64,000 nucleotides of DNA. It comes from Blastomussa wellsi (Eukaryota > Cnidaria > Anthozoa > Scleractinia > Plerogyridae). Position 1 is the first letter of the stretch, and each line of letters starts with the position of its first letter. Positions 11,499 through 21,017 of the stretch are shown here, piece after piece. The notes under the pieces were generated by a model. It saw only the letters and a program-made list of their open reading frames with translations, did not search any database and was not told the DNA's origin. The stretch covers positions 2,537,121 to 2,601,120 of the forward strand of contig OX393564.1 in the NCBI GenBank assembly GCA_947652115.1, written 5' to 3'. The position numbers and the translations under genes were made by a program.

Positions 11499-12995
11499 TC
11501 AGTTTAAATCAAACACGTATACATACCGCTTTTCTGTCAGCTTTTCATAGCATGAAAACACAAGGGGAACATCTCCTTCTAAGAAGTACGTAGCCTTGAC
11601 AAACTGTTCCCCAACATCAATGATCATGGCAAGCTCCAGCTTGAGGTTGACAAGGGACTCAGGATCTGATAGTAAGTCCTGTAGTTGAGGTACAATGTTT
11701 GGGGCGATTTTCTCTGCTGCGGCCTCCTGAAGAAATCTTGGAACGTCCCCAAACTGCTCCAGAAGCTGCTTGTAAACTTCCCATTTTGACTACCAGCGAG
11801 TTTCGCTGTAGGATTTCGGCTTTCGGCCGGTTAGATCTTTCCATTCTCTACTTGCACAAATCCCATAATACACCTCTTTTACCCCCCAAATTTTGCATAA
11901 TCATTGTTTGCAATTTCTCCTGGGACATGACGATGTCCTAAGGGAAATCTAAAACAATGCCTATGCAAATTTTTTTGTAGGGGTAGAAGCGGTGTATTAT
12001 GGGATTGTGCAATTAGAGACTGCAAGTTTTGCTCGGTAGCTGTGAAACAATCGGACCCACAGATGCCCAAACTCCTGAAGAGTTGGAATCATCAGATGGC
12101 TGCCCACATTATCGAGCGTGTGGGAAAAACACACAATATTCAACATCTTTGGAAAGAAAAATTGTATTCTGTTCAGCGCCGCTTGATTTACACTGGCTCC
12201 ATCCCTCTTGGTTGCTAGTAGAGAGTCAGCTCTAATCCCAAATTCGACACACAGGGCCTCGTTCAGGACTCTAGCTAGCTCATCAGCTTTCACTGACTTC
12301 GAGCAAACATCAATCCTTATTAAACGCTGCGTTATCGCCCATTGTTCGTCAATAAAGCGAACGATTATTGCAATGGCTTCACCTTGTCTGGTACTCCCGT
12401 CGAATATCACGGACACGTCTCTTGTCATATCTCATTGTCCTGGTTAAGACAGTTCCTTCTTTATCCTCTCCACTTCTTGCTTGAAAGTAAGGGTTATATA
12501 TTGCGCAAGATTAGAGCTACTGGTAAGGCGATGGCCATTTTTCTCTAGCAGAGAACGCAGCTTGTCGATTTTGCTGATGGGAATCCCTGCCTTTAGAAAT
12601 TCCTCTACTACTTCTTGTCTGTATGCTTGCTGAGCTAAAGATAGTGTGCTGTCTTGATGGGTTTTCTCTCGGCTATAGTTTTTCTTTCAACTTTGATTTC
12701 TTACTCCGTCCTCTTGTGATGCACAATGCAATTTAATGACGCTCTTCTTGGACGATAAAATCTCTTTGCAAGCATCACAGAAAATTTTCGTTCCTCTGAC
12801 GATCAAGAGCTGATCAGGAAACTGGTTAATGCGATCGTGTAAAGAGACATTCTTCGTCTCACTTATTCCTTTAATGTTGTACTTTCCTTTTGTTTTCTGC
12901 AGGGAACGGTCTCTGGCAATTTCTGCTGCTTCTGGCCTTCTCTGAGAGACCTGCAAGTTTTCGGCATGGCGTGGATCAGGCATGGCCGACGCCAT
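11499..12995 (-). pseudogene. hAT-like transposase-derived gene, decayed
   Basis: On the minus strand three blocks belong to one transposase-like protein of a type common in cnidarian genomes. An N-terminal block (12995-12690) has the phrase TKGKYNIKGISETKNVSL and a zinc-finger-like FCDAC...H. A middle block (12428-12010) has SVIFDGSTRQGEA and NIVCFSHTLDNVG. A C-terminal block (about 11840-11500) has SKWEVYKQLLEQFGDV and YFLEGDVPLVFSCYEKL. It is disrupted by stops between blocks, by an in-frame TAG in the C-terminal block near 11793, and by the MITE at 11852-12012. Assignment to hAT rests on remembered similarity only. Confidence 0.65.
11852..12012. mobile_element. 161-bp MITE inside the hAT-like pseudogene
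   Basis: The termini TTGCACAAATCCCATAATAC and its near-complement GTATTATGGGATTGTGCAA form inverted repeats. The element splits the middle and C-terminal blocks of the transposase pseudogene. It is too short to code for anything. Confidence 0.7.
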
Positions 12996-13307
12996 TTTAT
13001 AATTTGTAGCCTTGCCTGGTGAGAGGTACTGGGACCAACATGGCCTACAATGTGACTTCCGGTTCCGGTGCACCCCAGACCCGGGCTCAGACCGTTTCAG
13101 ACGCCGCTCAGTGATTCACAGTGAACTACAAATTCTACTACTTGAACTAAAACTTAAAACATCGAATAACGTCACCAAGTGCTTGGGACTAGAGATGAAC
13201 AATGATCAAATTGTAGCATCAAAAATGATCCGATAATTATCAAAATATGGACATTATGCTTGCATTGCTACTTGGCGGAAATTATGCCAGTTTGCTCAAA
13301 TTATGCC

Positions 13308-15870
13308 AAAAATTATGGTAGCATAATCTATAAAGGCCTACTCGAAAGCGGATAAAATGTTTTTTGTCCACATTATACCGTTTTCAAATTGTTTTGCCAT
13401 CGATTTTGAAACGCTGCCAAAAAAACGCTTAATACATGCAAGAACATGCCATTGTCCGAGCAACGTTATTCGATTGTTTTGATGTCAGCGTTTTCAAAAA
13501 GTTCCGTTTCCGCTGTCCACACTAACACACCTAGCCAGCGCTTTCAAATTTATCCACCTTGGAGAGCGTTTTCAAAAAGTTCCGTTCTGGGTGATTTATA
13601 TAAATCATGATAACATGCGATCAGGCGTTCCTTATTTTTCCCTCCCGCCGCGAAAACTAAATGTAAATAACGAATTAAACATTCGTTTGATTTTCTTCTG
13701 AAAAAGTAACAATTCAGCATGGTCATTATGTGTTAATATAAGGGACCGATCGTTTATTACGTCCCGGGGGGGGGGGCGCGGTGGTTTTTAAAAAAGTGTG
13801 GTGTTTCTAAACTGTACACCCCAAAATAATTACTTAAGAAAATTATAACCCCCCCTTCGCAATTCTAAGTTTTAAAAATGTACCCTTCCCCCCCCCCCCC
13901 CCACCCTTCTGACCATGTTTTAAATAATGGAAAATTCTTTTCTTCGTTCCTCACACATACACATTTTTATCCTAGTTTTAATATCTCTTTTATATTTTCT
14001 CTTGTTTATTGTTTGTATTTTCTACCTTGTTTGCAATAAGTTTAGCTGTTTGTGTGTGAATAAAATTGTCATCATTCTTTTTTCTAGTTTTATATACCTG
14101 TAGGTAATCTGGTGGGTTACGGTACATAATATGGTGCATGATAAAGCCCTGACACGGGTGTGCACATTTATTATGGCGACTGCCTAGTTAGGCGCAGGGG
14201 CACCAAACGAGTCTGTTCCTCATTTTATTTGTTCCCCAGCGCAAATGTTGCTGGCTGGCAAGCAAAGTGGTTTAGTACATGTTTTCTCATGGGAGTTGTC
14301 ACTGAAAAAAACACTACTTCTGCGCTGGCCGATTGAAACTTGGAGGGGCGACGGAAGAACTGCTTGACAAAGGCTTAAATCTCGTTGAGAAGAGCGGATT
14401 CTAACCGTTTTCAGTGCCATTTACGCACGTTTGTTGTTTGTTCTAATTGCTGACTGGGAAAAAATATGGATCATGTTCTGGCAAAAAGGTACCGATAAAT
14501 TTTTCCCAGCAACACTCAAAAACACCTGTAAATGTTTTAATATCATATATTTTCATTCACTTGGATAATAGAATGTATTTTCCCACAGTTTGTTCGTTGG
14601 GTTCCCCTGAAGGCAGAGATATCTCTGAATTGCAGAGCTACAGATTCCAACCCTTGAAACAGAAAAAAGCCGGTAGGTTTTTGAAGCGAGCACGAACGCA
14701 AAAGGCGCGAGTTTTTACAAATGTAGGCCTCTAAGATGCCATTTCCTGCATTCTAAAAGGTAACAAGGCTAGGATCGTCCCAGTTGTAAAACTTTTTAGA
14801 TTTCCATTGCTGTGTCATAAAATTTGACCCCCCTCACGTTTCTTTCAAGATAAAAATGTACCCCCCAAAATGGAGCTTGTTTCAAAATTGAACCCCCTCC
14901 AAAACCACCGCCCCCCACTTGGACGTAATAAACGATCGGTCCCTAATATATAACAAATACATAATGTATTATGGGTTTTAAATGTTTATCAATCCCATCT
15001 TGTTCCTTGGAAACTGAATTTTCTAACACAACAGGAATTATCATAGTTTTGAACACTTTTACCCTAAGCAATTTGACCTGAAAGCACTTTTTTAAATTTA
15101 TATTTTAAATATAGGTTTTGTTGGCTTTTGGGTTTTCTGTGTTGAACTATTCATTGAACTATTCATATATAACGCTTTTGCGAGAAACATTAAAATGAGT
15201 AGCCTCCTACGCAGGCGTTATTAGGGGATTGCGTTACCACTTGTCCGGGACAAGTGTATGTACTATACATATTTAAAAATAGTCAAAATATATTACATGT
15301 TAATTATAAAATGAAATTTCCAAACGAACCAATGAACCAAAGTGCTATAAGCATTCCTCAACTAACAAAACATTTACGGTTTCGACATAAATATATCCGC
15401 GCGTACTTTAACAAATACTTTATAAAGCAATAGAGAAAATGTTTCACATTTTCTGCTGAGGTTTGGAAAAATTCAAACCTTCGACTACGTTTGCAGTTAG
15501 CTTTTATTTGCTGGGTAGGCCAATTAAGCGGGTCAGCCTGGTAGTGTAGTGGTGAGATAGGGATGTTGGCGTTCAGGGTCGATTTTGGTCATTGACGAAC
15601 AATTTTTCTTTTTTTTGTGGGCAAAAAATTCGAGGATAGCCAAAAAAACTCTAAGTGCCGAAAAAATGGCATCGACCGAGGCGATTTTCGAACTGTGAAC
15701 ACCCATCGGTCAGCTTCCCAACTAAGCGTCAGCCGAGGAGAGCTTCAGAAATGTTTTCGTATCATTCAATCGATGATTTATCCAAACGGCCCAGTCCCGG
15801 TAGTGTATAGCAGCTCTCGTAAGCTTGGAATTCTACTGGTAGCAGTTGTTATTGTTTGAGGGGCTACGGG
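13308..15870 (+). repeat. Repeat block X, copy 1
   Basis: A stretch of about 2.56 kb is nearly identical to 41576-44005 (copy 2 lacks about 150 bp near 13930-14090). It begins with ATTATGGTAGCATAATC and ends with GAGGGGCTACGGG, immediately left of the Maverick. It contains the inverted-repeat element at 13741-14944 and poly-C tracts. Open frames at 14447-14734 and 15617-15859 recur in both copies only because the DNA is duplicated; neither has recognisable motifs. Confidence 0.8.
13741..14944. mobile_element. Non-autonomous element with 24-bp terminal inverted repeats (copy 1)
   Basis: The ends AGGGACCGATCGTTTATTAC and GTAATAAACGATCGGTCCCT are exact inverted repeats, continuing with poly-C/G-rich subterminal sequence. 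Flanks are AT-rich and similar on both sides, so the target duplication is uncertain. No transposase is encoded. A second copy lies at 42008-43093. Confidence 0.7.
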
Positions 15871-15872
15871 AG

Positions 15873-16290
15873 TTTCCGCCAGCTGATTTTGCTTACTTAT
15901 TCCACATTAAATCTTAGTATTGAATATTAGTCCTGTTGTTAAAACTGGGGAATTGAATGATATTATCTATACGAAGTATAGATAATGTTCCATTATATAT
16001 TGAATGATATTATCTACACGAAGTATAGATTTATCTGAACGAAGTATAGATAATGTTCCATTATATATTGAATGATATTATCTACACGAAGTATAGATAA
16101 TGTTCCATTACATAGTGTTAGATATATAATACTGAAATCCAGTATTAAATTTAAGTATTATATATAAGTATTAAATTTAAGTATTATATATAAGTATTAA
16201 ATTTCAGTATTATATATAAGTATTAAATTTCAGTATTATATATAAGTATTAAATCTCAGTATTGAATTATAGGCCTGTTGTTGAAAATGT
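15873..16290 (+). repeat. Left terminal inverted repeat of the Maverick
   Basis: A 418-bp repeat matching the complement of 31912-32376. It is built of subrepeats. One is about 48 bp around CTATACGAAGTATAGATAAT (three partial copies). The other is about 28 bp around AAGTATTAAATTTAAGTATT (five copies). Confidence 0.9.
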
Positions 16291-16308
16291 TTTTTGTAAG
16301 ACAATAAG

Positions 16309-16944
16309 ATGGAAAATAAAAAGGGATATAAAAATTTAGTATGTTATTATTATAATAAGATGTATTGTAACTCTATAATTCATAATGAACTAAGCAAAAC
16401 TGAAGTTATATGTCCTTTTTGTGATAAACAGTTAGTGTATTATAGTAATAATATAGAAAAGGAAAAATGTTGTGATAATCAAAATGTTATTGATTTAAAT
16501 GGAATGAATACATGTATAAGTTGTGGTTTAGTTGCTGGTTATAACTTCAAAACAAATAAGTTTGATTTCTATGAAAATATGTATAAAATAAAAAGGAAAT
16601 CTATATATCATCGCAAATACCATATTGAGAATTTGATTAATAAATTAAATTTTAATAATAATGTTCAATTAACTTATAATCAAAAGGAACGGATTTATAA
16701 AGCATTCAATGAGATTGATAATGTTATATATTTAGTTGATAATAGTCGTAAACGAATTATTAATATTAAATTTATAATCATAGAACTGTTTAAGATGATG
16801 AATATTCATTATGAAGATATCACTTCAACAAAATCAAAAAAGACACTAGCATCTTATAATAAATATTGGAATGAAATAATGAATCTAATTGGTGATAAAA
16901 TTAAATCTATTCTTCAGGACAAAATATCTGATCATATTTTATAA
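16309..16944 (+). CDS. Zinc-ribbon protein resembling viral late transcription factor 3 (VLTF3-like)
   Basis: A 211-aa protein, just inside the left inverted repeat. It has one Cys pair near residue 35 (CPFCDK) and a second cluster CC...CISC at residues 53-74. After these comes IYHRKYHIENLINKL, which resembles the conserved block after the zinc ribbon in poxvirus A2L/VLTF3-type proteins. The likely role is transcription of late element genes, but this is inference from a short similarity. Its leader ATGGAAAATAAAAAGGGA is shared with the polymerase gene at the other end of the element. Its 3' end overlaps the convergent ORF at 16907-17131 by 38 bp. The reading frame is intact. Confidence 0.55.
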   Translation: MENKKGYKNLVCYYYNKMYCNSIIHNELSKTEVICPFCDKQLVYYSNNIEKEKCCDNQNVIDLNGMNTCISCGLVAGYNFKTNKFDFYENMYKIKRKSIYHRKYHIENLINKLNFNNNVQLTYNQKERIYKAFNEIDNVIYLVDNSRKRIINIKFIIIELFKMMNIHYEDITSTKSKKTLASYNKYWNEIMNLIGDKIKSILQDKISDHIL

Positions 16945-17131
16945 AAAATTTATCAACAACAGGTCCAATATCAATAACATAACTATCAATATTATTCATT
17001 GAATTAATTAAACATTCTCTGTCAAATTCACCTAATCTCATTGCATATTTTATCATAATTAATAGATGATTATAACTTTGATAAGCATATGTTGAATTTT
17101 GTATTTTCAAATCAAGGTCTTTATGCTTCAT
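16907..17131 (-). CDS. Small Maverick protein of unknown function
   Basis: A 74-aa frame on the minus strand, overlapping the end of the fibre-like gene (17121) by 11 bp in an operon-like arrangement, and overlapping the zinc-ribbon gene tail-to-tail. It is helical and mixed-charge with no motif I recognise. Keeping a frame with short overlaps suggests it is real, but it may be small-ORF noise. Confidence 0.4.
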   Translation of the reverse strand: MKHKDLDLKIQNSTYAYQSYNHLLIMIKYAMRLGEFDRECLINSMNNIDSYVIDIGPVVDKFFIKYDQIFCPEE

Positions 17132-17899
17132 CCAACCTGAGTTTTACTGCAACTTGATTATCAACATATGATTTATTAGCACCATGACGTGCAGCAGAAG
17201 GATTAGACATACCAACAACTTTATTATTGTTCATGTCTAATACCCCAAAAATATCAAGAGCGCCATTGATGGAATCACCTGATTTGCTTACCTTTGTATT
17301 TAGTTGAGTGTTTATCCATTGTTTAGTAGCAGCGTCTTGATCATCAATGGGATCTTTTGGGTTTATTATCTTTTTTTGGTTCATGTCAAGATCTGCAAGC
17401 ATCTTATTCTCACCAAGAACTGACAATGAGATCAAATCAACATACGCTTTATTTGCTGCTTGTAACTTTGTGGAAGGACTACTGACGTTGTTTATGTGTT
17501 TGTTGTTCATGTCAAGATCACCAGTCATTTGTTTTAATCCATCAAGAGGTAATAAACTATTACTGGTCAGATCAACATATTTTTTGCTCACCAAATCATT
17601 GTCTCCAAAAAGCCCATCATGATATGGTTCTGTGTTTCTAATAACATATTGATTTAAATCAAAATAATTACCATCTTTACCTTTTTTGAGGAATTTACTA
17701 TTGAGATATCTGTTACGTAGTGATCATAACTATCATCCTCAGCGACATCTGGAGGGCATTCAAGATTCCTTATTAGTTTATAATCGAAATTATAATTTCC
17801 ATCATCTGTCAATTTAAAACCAATACCAGGCAGTCCCCGTTGTGAACTCATCATTGTTGTTGTTGTTGATGTTGGTAAAAGTCCATTTGAATAACTCAT
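17121..17899 (-). pseudogene. Fibre-like protein with YVD repeats (frameshifted)
   Basis: Two minus-strand frames (17899-17654 and 17594-17121) are one gene split by a frameshift near 17690. The second part holds repeated units of the kind LDMNNKxINN...AANKAYVD, the pattern of phage and viral tail-fibre or receptor-binding proteins in which each unit forms a turn of a trimeric spike. Its start lies 12 bp downstream of the ATPase stop, and the minus-strand group ATPase, fibre and small ORF looks co-transcribed. A surface fibre of the virus-like particle is the likely role, by inference from the repeat type. Confidence 0.6.
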
Positions 17900-17911
17900 T
17901 ATATAATTAGA

Positions 17912-18547
17912 TTATATTTTTTCATTGAAATTTTTAGCTGTGAATTTTCTTGGTTTATCAACGTATATGAAGCTGTATGGTTCTTCCGTTGCTTTCTCAT
18001 ATGATTCTTTTAGAATACTGTTTTCACGGCAAATTAAACTCTTCTCATTAGCACTTGGGAATTCATAAATGGAGAAGTGTGAACAGTTCAATCTTATGTC
18101 TTTTGGCGTCTTATAATAACTTTGACTCAGATAAATCACACTACAATTTTTATGTCGTCCTCGTATAAAATAGTCAACCAGTGGTTTTTGGTTCTTCTCA
18201 CATACAAAATCATCAAAGATAACAATTTTCTGTGAGTCACTATCAAGCTCTTGAACTGGAATAATATCATCATTACTTGCTTCAATAACATCATAACCAA
18301 CTTCATTACTGATAGCTTGGAAGACGTTCATAAGATTCTGGTACTTAGACTGTTCTAAGTTTTTCGCGTAGAGATAAATTTTATCAAAATATAGTAGATT
18401 GTAGATCATATGTAACAGTGTGTTTGTTTTTCCTGAACCACTTGGACCACAAATCAGCATCCGGAAACATTGATGAAGCATGAAATTGTATAGTTGTCTG
18501 AAGTTTGAGACTACATATTCTTCAACATCAAAATTTGGTATTTTCAT
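17912..18547 (-). CDS. Genome-packaging ATPase (A32/FtsK-HerA type)
   Basis: A 211-aa intact frame. Walker A is GPSGSGKT near residue 34 and Walker B is KIVIFDDF near residue 108; after it comes RGRHKNCSVIYLSQSYYKTP, a typical sensor region. This family pumps viral DNA into capsids. Length and motifs match Polinton ATPases. The ATG is immediately preceded by ATATAGTATA, a short motif repeated before other Maverick genes. It is divergent from the plus-strand capsid gene block that begins at 18670. Confidence 0.9.
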   Translation of the reverse strand: MKIPNFDVEEYVVSNFRQLYNFMLHQCFRMLICGPSGSGKTNTLLHMIYNLLYFDKIYLYAKNLEQSKYQNLMNVFQAISNEVGYDVIEASNDDIIPVQELDSDSQKIVIFDDFVCEKNQKPLVDYFIRGRHKNCSVIYLSQSYYKTPKDIRLNCSHFSIYEFPSANEKSLICRENSILKESYEKATEEPYSFIYVDKPRKFTAKNFNEKI

Positions 18548-18669
18548 TATACTATATTGGTATATTAATTCAATATAATATGGTGTACAACACGGTGTTC
18601 AACATAATGTTTAACGTTATTTTTATATACGATTTTCATTTTTTATGTAACATAATAATATAACAAAAA

Positions 18670-19689
18670 ATGAGTTTACTTAGATGGAAAGAACTCGCAA
18701 AAAGTAAATCTAAATTAGGGAATAAAATCAATTATGCCCATAATGTAATCAAAGAACATAATATCGGTCAGCAGACAAGCCAAGAGTCATTACAGAAGGT
18801 ATTCAAACCAGTGACAAGTAAATTAGATGATGTAATTACAACTAATTTGGTTTCAAATATGCTTCGAAAGAGAAAACAACCACTGAAGAAAGGGGAAGTT
18901 CCGGATTATGGTATTGAGGAAGATCCATATGAAGACATGGATGTAGAAGGTCTGATTGATTATGGTGATTATGTGCCACCACAGCAAGAAAAACAAATAG
19001 TACCAAAACCACCAACATATGAAGAATCTTTACAAGATATTATGGAAGGAAAGAAGGAGATTTATGTCGATCCCCAATATTTTCCCCAAGATCCTCAGGA
19101 GCTGCCACCTGAATATGATGATGATGATGAAGGAGTTGATTATGCAATAGATGATGAGGATAAAATCAAATTTATTTTAAATGATATTGGTATTCCGGAT
19201 TATGAAAATGTTGATATGGTTATTAATAAGCCAGAAATGACTGATAAAATAACCAAAAAATATCTCAAAAAAATAATAAAGGATGCAATCTATAAAAGAC
19301 ATCAATTGAAGGGTTTTAAAGCAAATGTTACAAAAAAATACAACGAAGGGGTTATAAAAGAAGCTGATAGGCAGGAGAAAAATAAAAGAATAGACGATGC
19401 AAGAAGTGCTTTAAATGAATACATAACACATTATAATAATAAACTGGAAACAATGAAAGGTTCAGGCATTAAAAGCCGAAGAAGACAGAGAGGTGGTAAT
19501 ATAATGTTTTTTAACGATGTAAAGCAGCTTCTCAAGAAATTAGAATTAATCATTGGTGAAGTTATTGCAGGTAACACATCAATTCAGATGAGAAATACAG
19601 GAGTCAATATATTGGACACATTATTGAAAATGGCAACAATTAATAGATCGCAGTATAATAAATTGTATAATAAGTATTTCAAAGTATAA
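18670..19689 (+). CDS. Maverick virion-associated protein with two PPxY motifs (unknown function)
   Basis: A 339-aa intact frame, first of the plus-strand structural block. Residues 70-160 are acidic and proline-rich and contain PPTYEES and PPEYDDD, both matching PPxY, the WW-domain-binding late motif found in adenovirus protein VI and in budding viruses. The middle is charged and helical (coiled-coil-like, about residues 190-255). The C-terminus is a basic RRRQRGG patch followed by a helical tail. I recognise no named family. The position next to the minor and major capsid genes suggests a particle component. Confidence 0.6.
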   Translation: MSLLRWKELAKSKSKLGNKINYAHNVIKEHNIGQQTSQESLQKVFKPVTSKLDDVITTNLVSNMLRKRKQPLKKGEVPDYGIEEDPYEDMDVEGLIDYGDYVPPQQEKQIVPKPPTYEESLQDIMEGKKEIYVDPQYFPQDPQELPPEYDDDDEGVDYAIDDEDKIKFILNDIGIPDYENVDMVINKPEMTDKITKKYLKKIIKDAIYKRHQLKGFKANVTKKYNEGVIKEADRQEKNKRIDDARSALNEYITHYNNKLETMKGSGIKSRRRQRGGNIMFFNDVKQLLKKLELIIGEVIAGNTSIQMRNTGVNILDTLLKMATINRSQYNKLYNKYFKV

Positions 19690-19698
19690 TTTATGTAA

Positions 19699-20628
19699 AT
19701 GTATTATATACACATGGATCGAGAGATTGTATTGTCATCATATAGTGTTAAAAATCGAGGAAACAACACTCCTCAGAATTTTACAACTAAATTCACAAAT
19801 CCCATAATATTGGGTAAAAATTCTGAATATGTGGTAGGCCTTAACCGAATCATTAACATGTCGTTCACATGGTTCAATGTAAATTCCTCATATAATAATC
19901 AATTAATAAAGTATAGCTCTGATAACGGCTCAACATTTCATGAAATTACTTTCCCAGCAGGAGTTTGGAATTATACAGATTTCGATACGTACATCAAGGA
20001 CATAACTAAGATTGAAAAAGTTGTACCAAATGGTCCAAATACTGTTGATTATCCCATCAGTCTTGAATAGACTGAATAATAGATAGTAAGACTGAATAGA
20101 TGATAGACTGAATAAACAGTCTATCTATATATCTATCTATCCATAACTAAGATTGAAAAAGTTGTACCAAATGGTCCAAATACTGTTGATTATCCCATCA
20201 GTCTTGAATTCAGCAATACAACATTCAGAGTCACAGTCATATTAGCTAAAAATTACCAACTTGATTTAACAGCAAGCAATTTCAATGAACTGATTGGGTT
20301 TGAAAAGGTATTGCTGAAAGATGAATTGAATTTAGGACCAAAAGTGCCTAATCTCAGTCAAGATACTGACGTACTCAATATTCATTGTGACCTTATCAAC
20401 GATTCACTTGTAGACGGTCAAGATACAGACATCATTTATTCCTTCTCAACCAGCGTGCTTCGACCTAGTTACTCCTTTACCATCGAACCGCGAAGAGTCA
20501 CATTTAGTCCCATCAATAAAATTAGTATAAGTAGTATCAGGATACATATCACAGATGGAAAAAGGAGATTAATCAACCTTAATGGAGCAGATACAGCTTT
20601 TTCACTGATTCTGAAAAGGGTAGAATAA
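19699..20628 (+). pseudogene. Minor capsid (penton-type) protein, broken by an internal duplication
   Basis: The N-terminal half (19699-20070; the start may be the second ATG at 19714) and the C-terminal half (through 20628) belong to one single-jelly-roll penton protein. The N-terminal half has REIVLSSY and the C-terminal half SVLRPSYSFTIEPRRV and LINLNGADTAFSLIL, phrases typical of Polinton minor capsids. The gene is split because 68 bp (20001-20068) are repeated at 20142-20209 with a 73-bp spacer of GACTGAATA/ATCTATCTAT-rich sequence, which brings a stop right after the first copy. Confidence 0.8.
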
Positions 20629-20647
20629 TGTAACATAATAGTATAAA

Positions 20648-20989
20648 ATGAAACCATATGAATTTAAGAGGTTTTATCATCCAAAGCTTGGTAAATTTGT
20701 ATATGCGCATAAAGGGTCTGGGATTATCATTGATAATATTTTCAAACCGATAAAGAGTATTATGTCGTCTGCTGCAAAAACGTTTGCTAAGAAAAATGTT
20801 GGTAAAAAGTTTGCCAAGAAAAATTTTGGTAAAAAGACACCCGAGAAGTCAGGAGACTTGATAATGAAAAAGCTTAGAAATATGTATGCAATTACCCCAC
20901 CCATTAAACAAAAACAGCAAAATGAAAGTACTGATATGTTCATCAATAGATTGATATCAGGTGATGGTGTAAAAAGAAGGTGGAAATAA
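20648..20989 (+). CDS. Small basic Maverick protein, possibly core or membrane-active
   Basis: A 113-aa frame between the penton and major capsid genes. It is very rich in lysine, with a tandem KKNVGKKFAKKNFGKK block (about residues 48-63) and a hydrophobic, possibly amphipathic stretch, SGIIIDNIFKPIKSI. The composition fits a DNA-condensing core protein or a capsid peptide. No homologous domain is recognised. The ATG is preceded by AACATAATAGTATAAA. Confidence 0.55.
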   Translation: MKPYEFKRFYHPKLGKFVYAHKGSGIIIDNIFKPIKSIMSSAAKTFAKKNVGKKFAKKNFGKKTPEKSGDLIMKKLRNMYAITPPIKQKQQNESTDMFINRLISGDGVKRRWK

Positions 20990-21017
20990 TTGCAAAATTA
21001 TCTAATATAATAGTATA

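Noticed and set aside
14447..14734. 95-codon frame identical in both X blocks
   Set aside because: It lies in a non-autonomous inverted-repeat element. Identity reflects duplication, and there are no protein features.
15960..16105. loxP-like sequence TATACGAAGTAT in the Maverick inverted repeat
   Set aside because: Only about 11 bases match a loxP arm. It is part of an iterated AT-rich palindrome, with no 8-bp spacer arrangement or recombinase gene.
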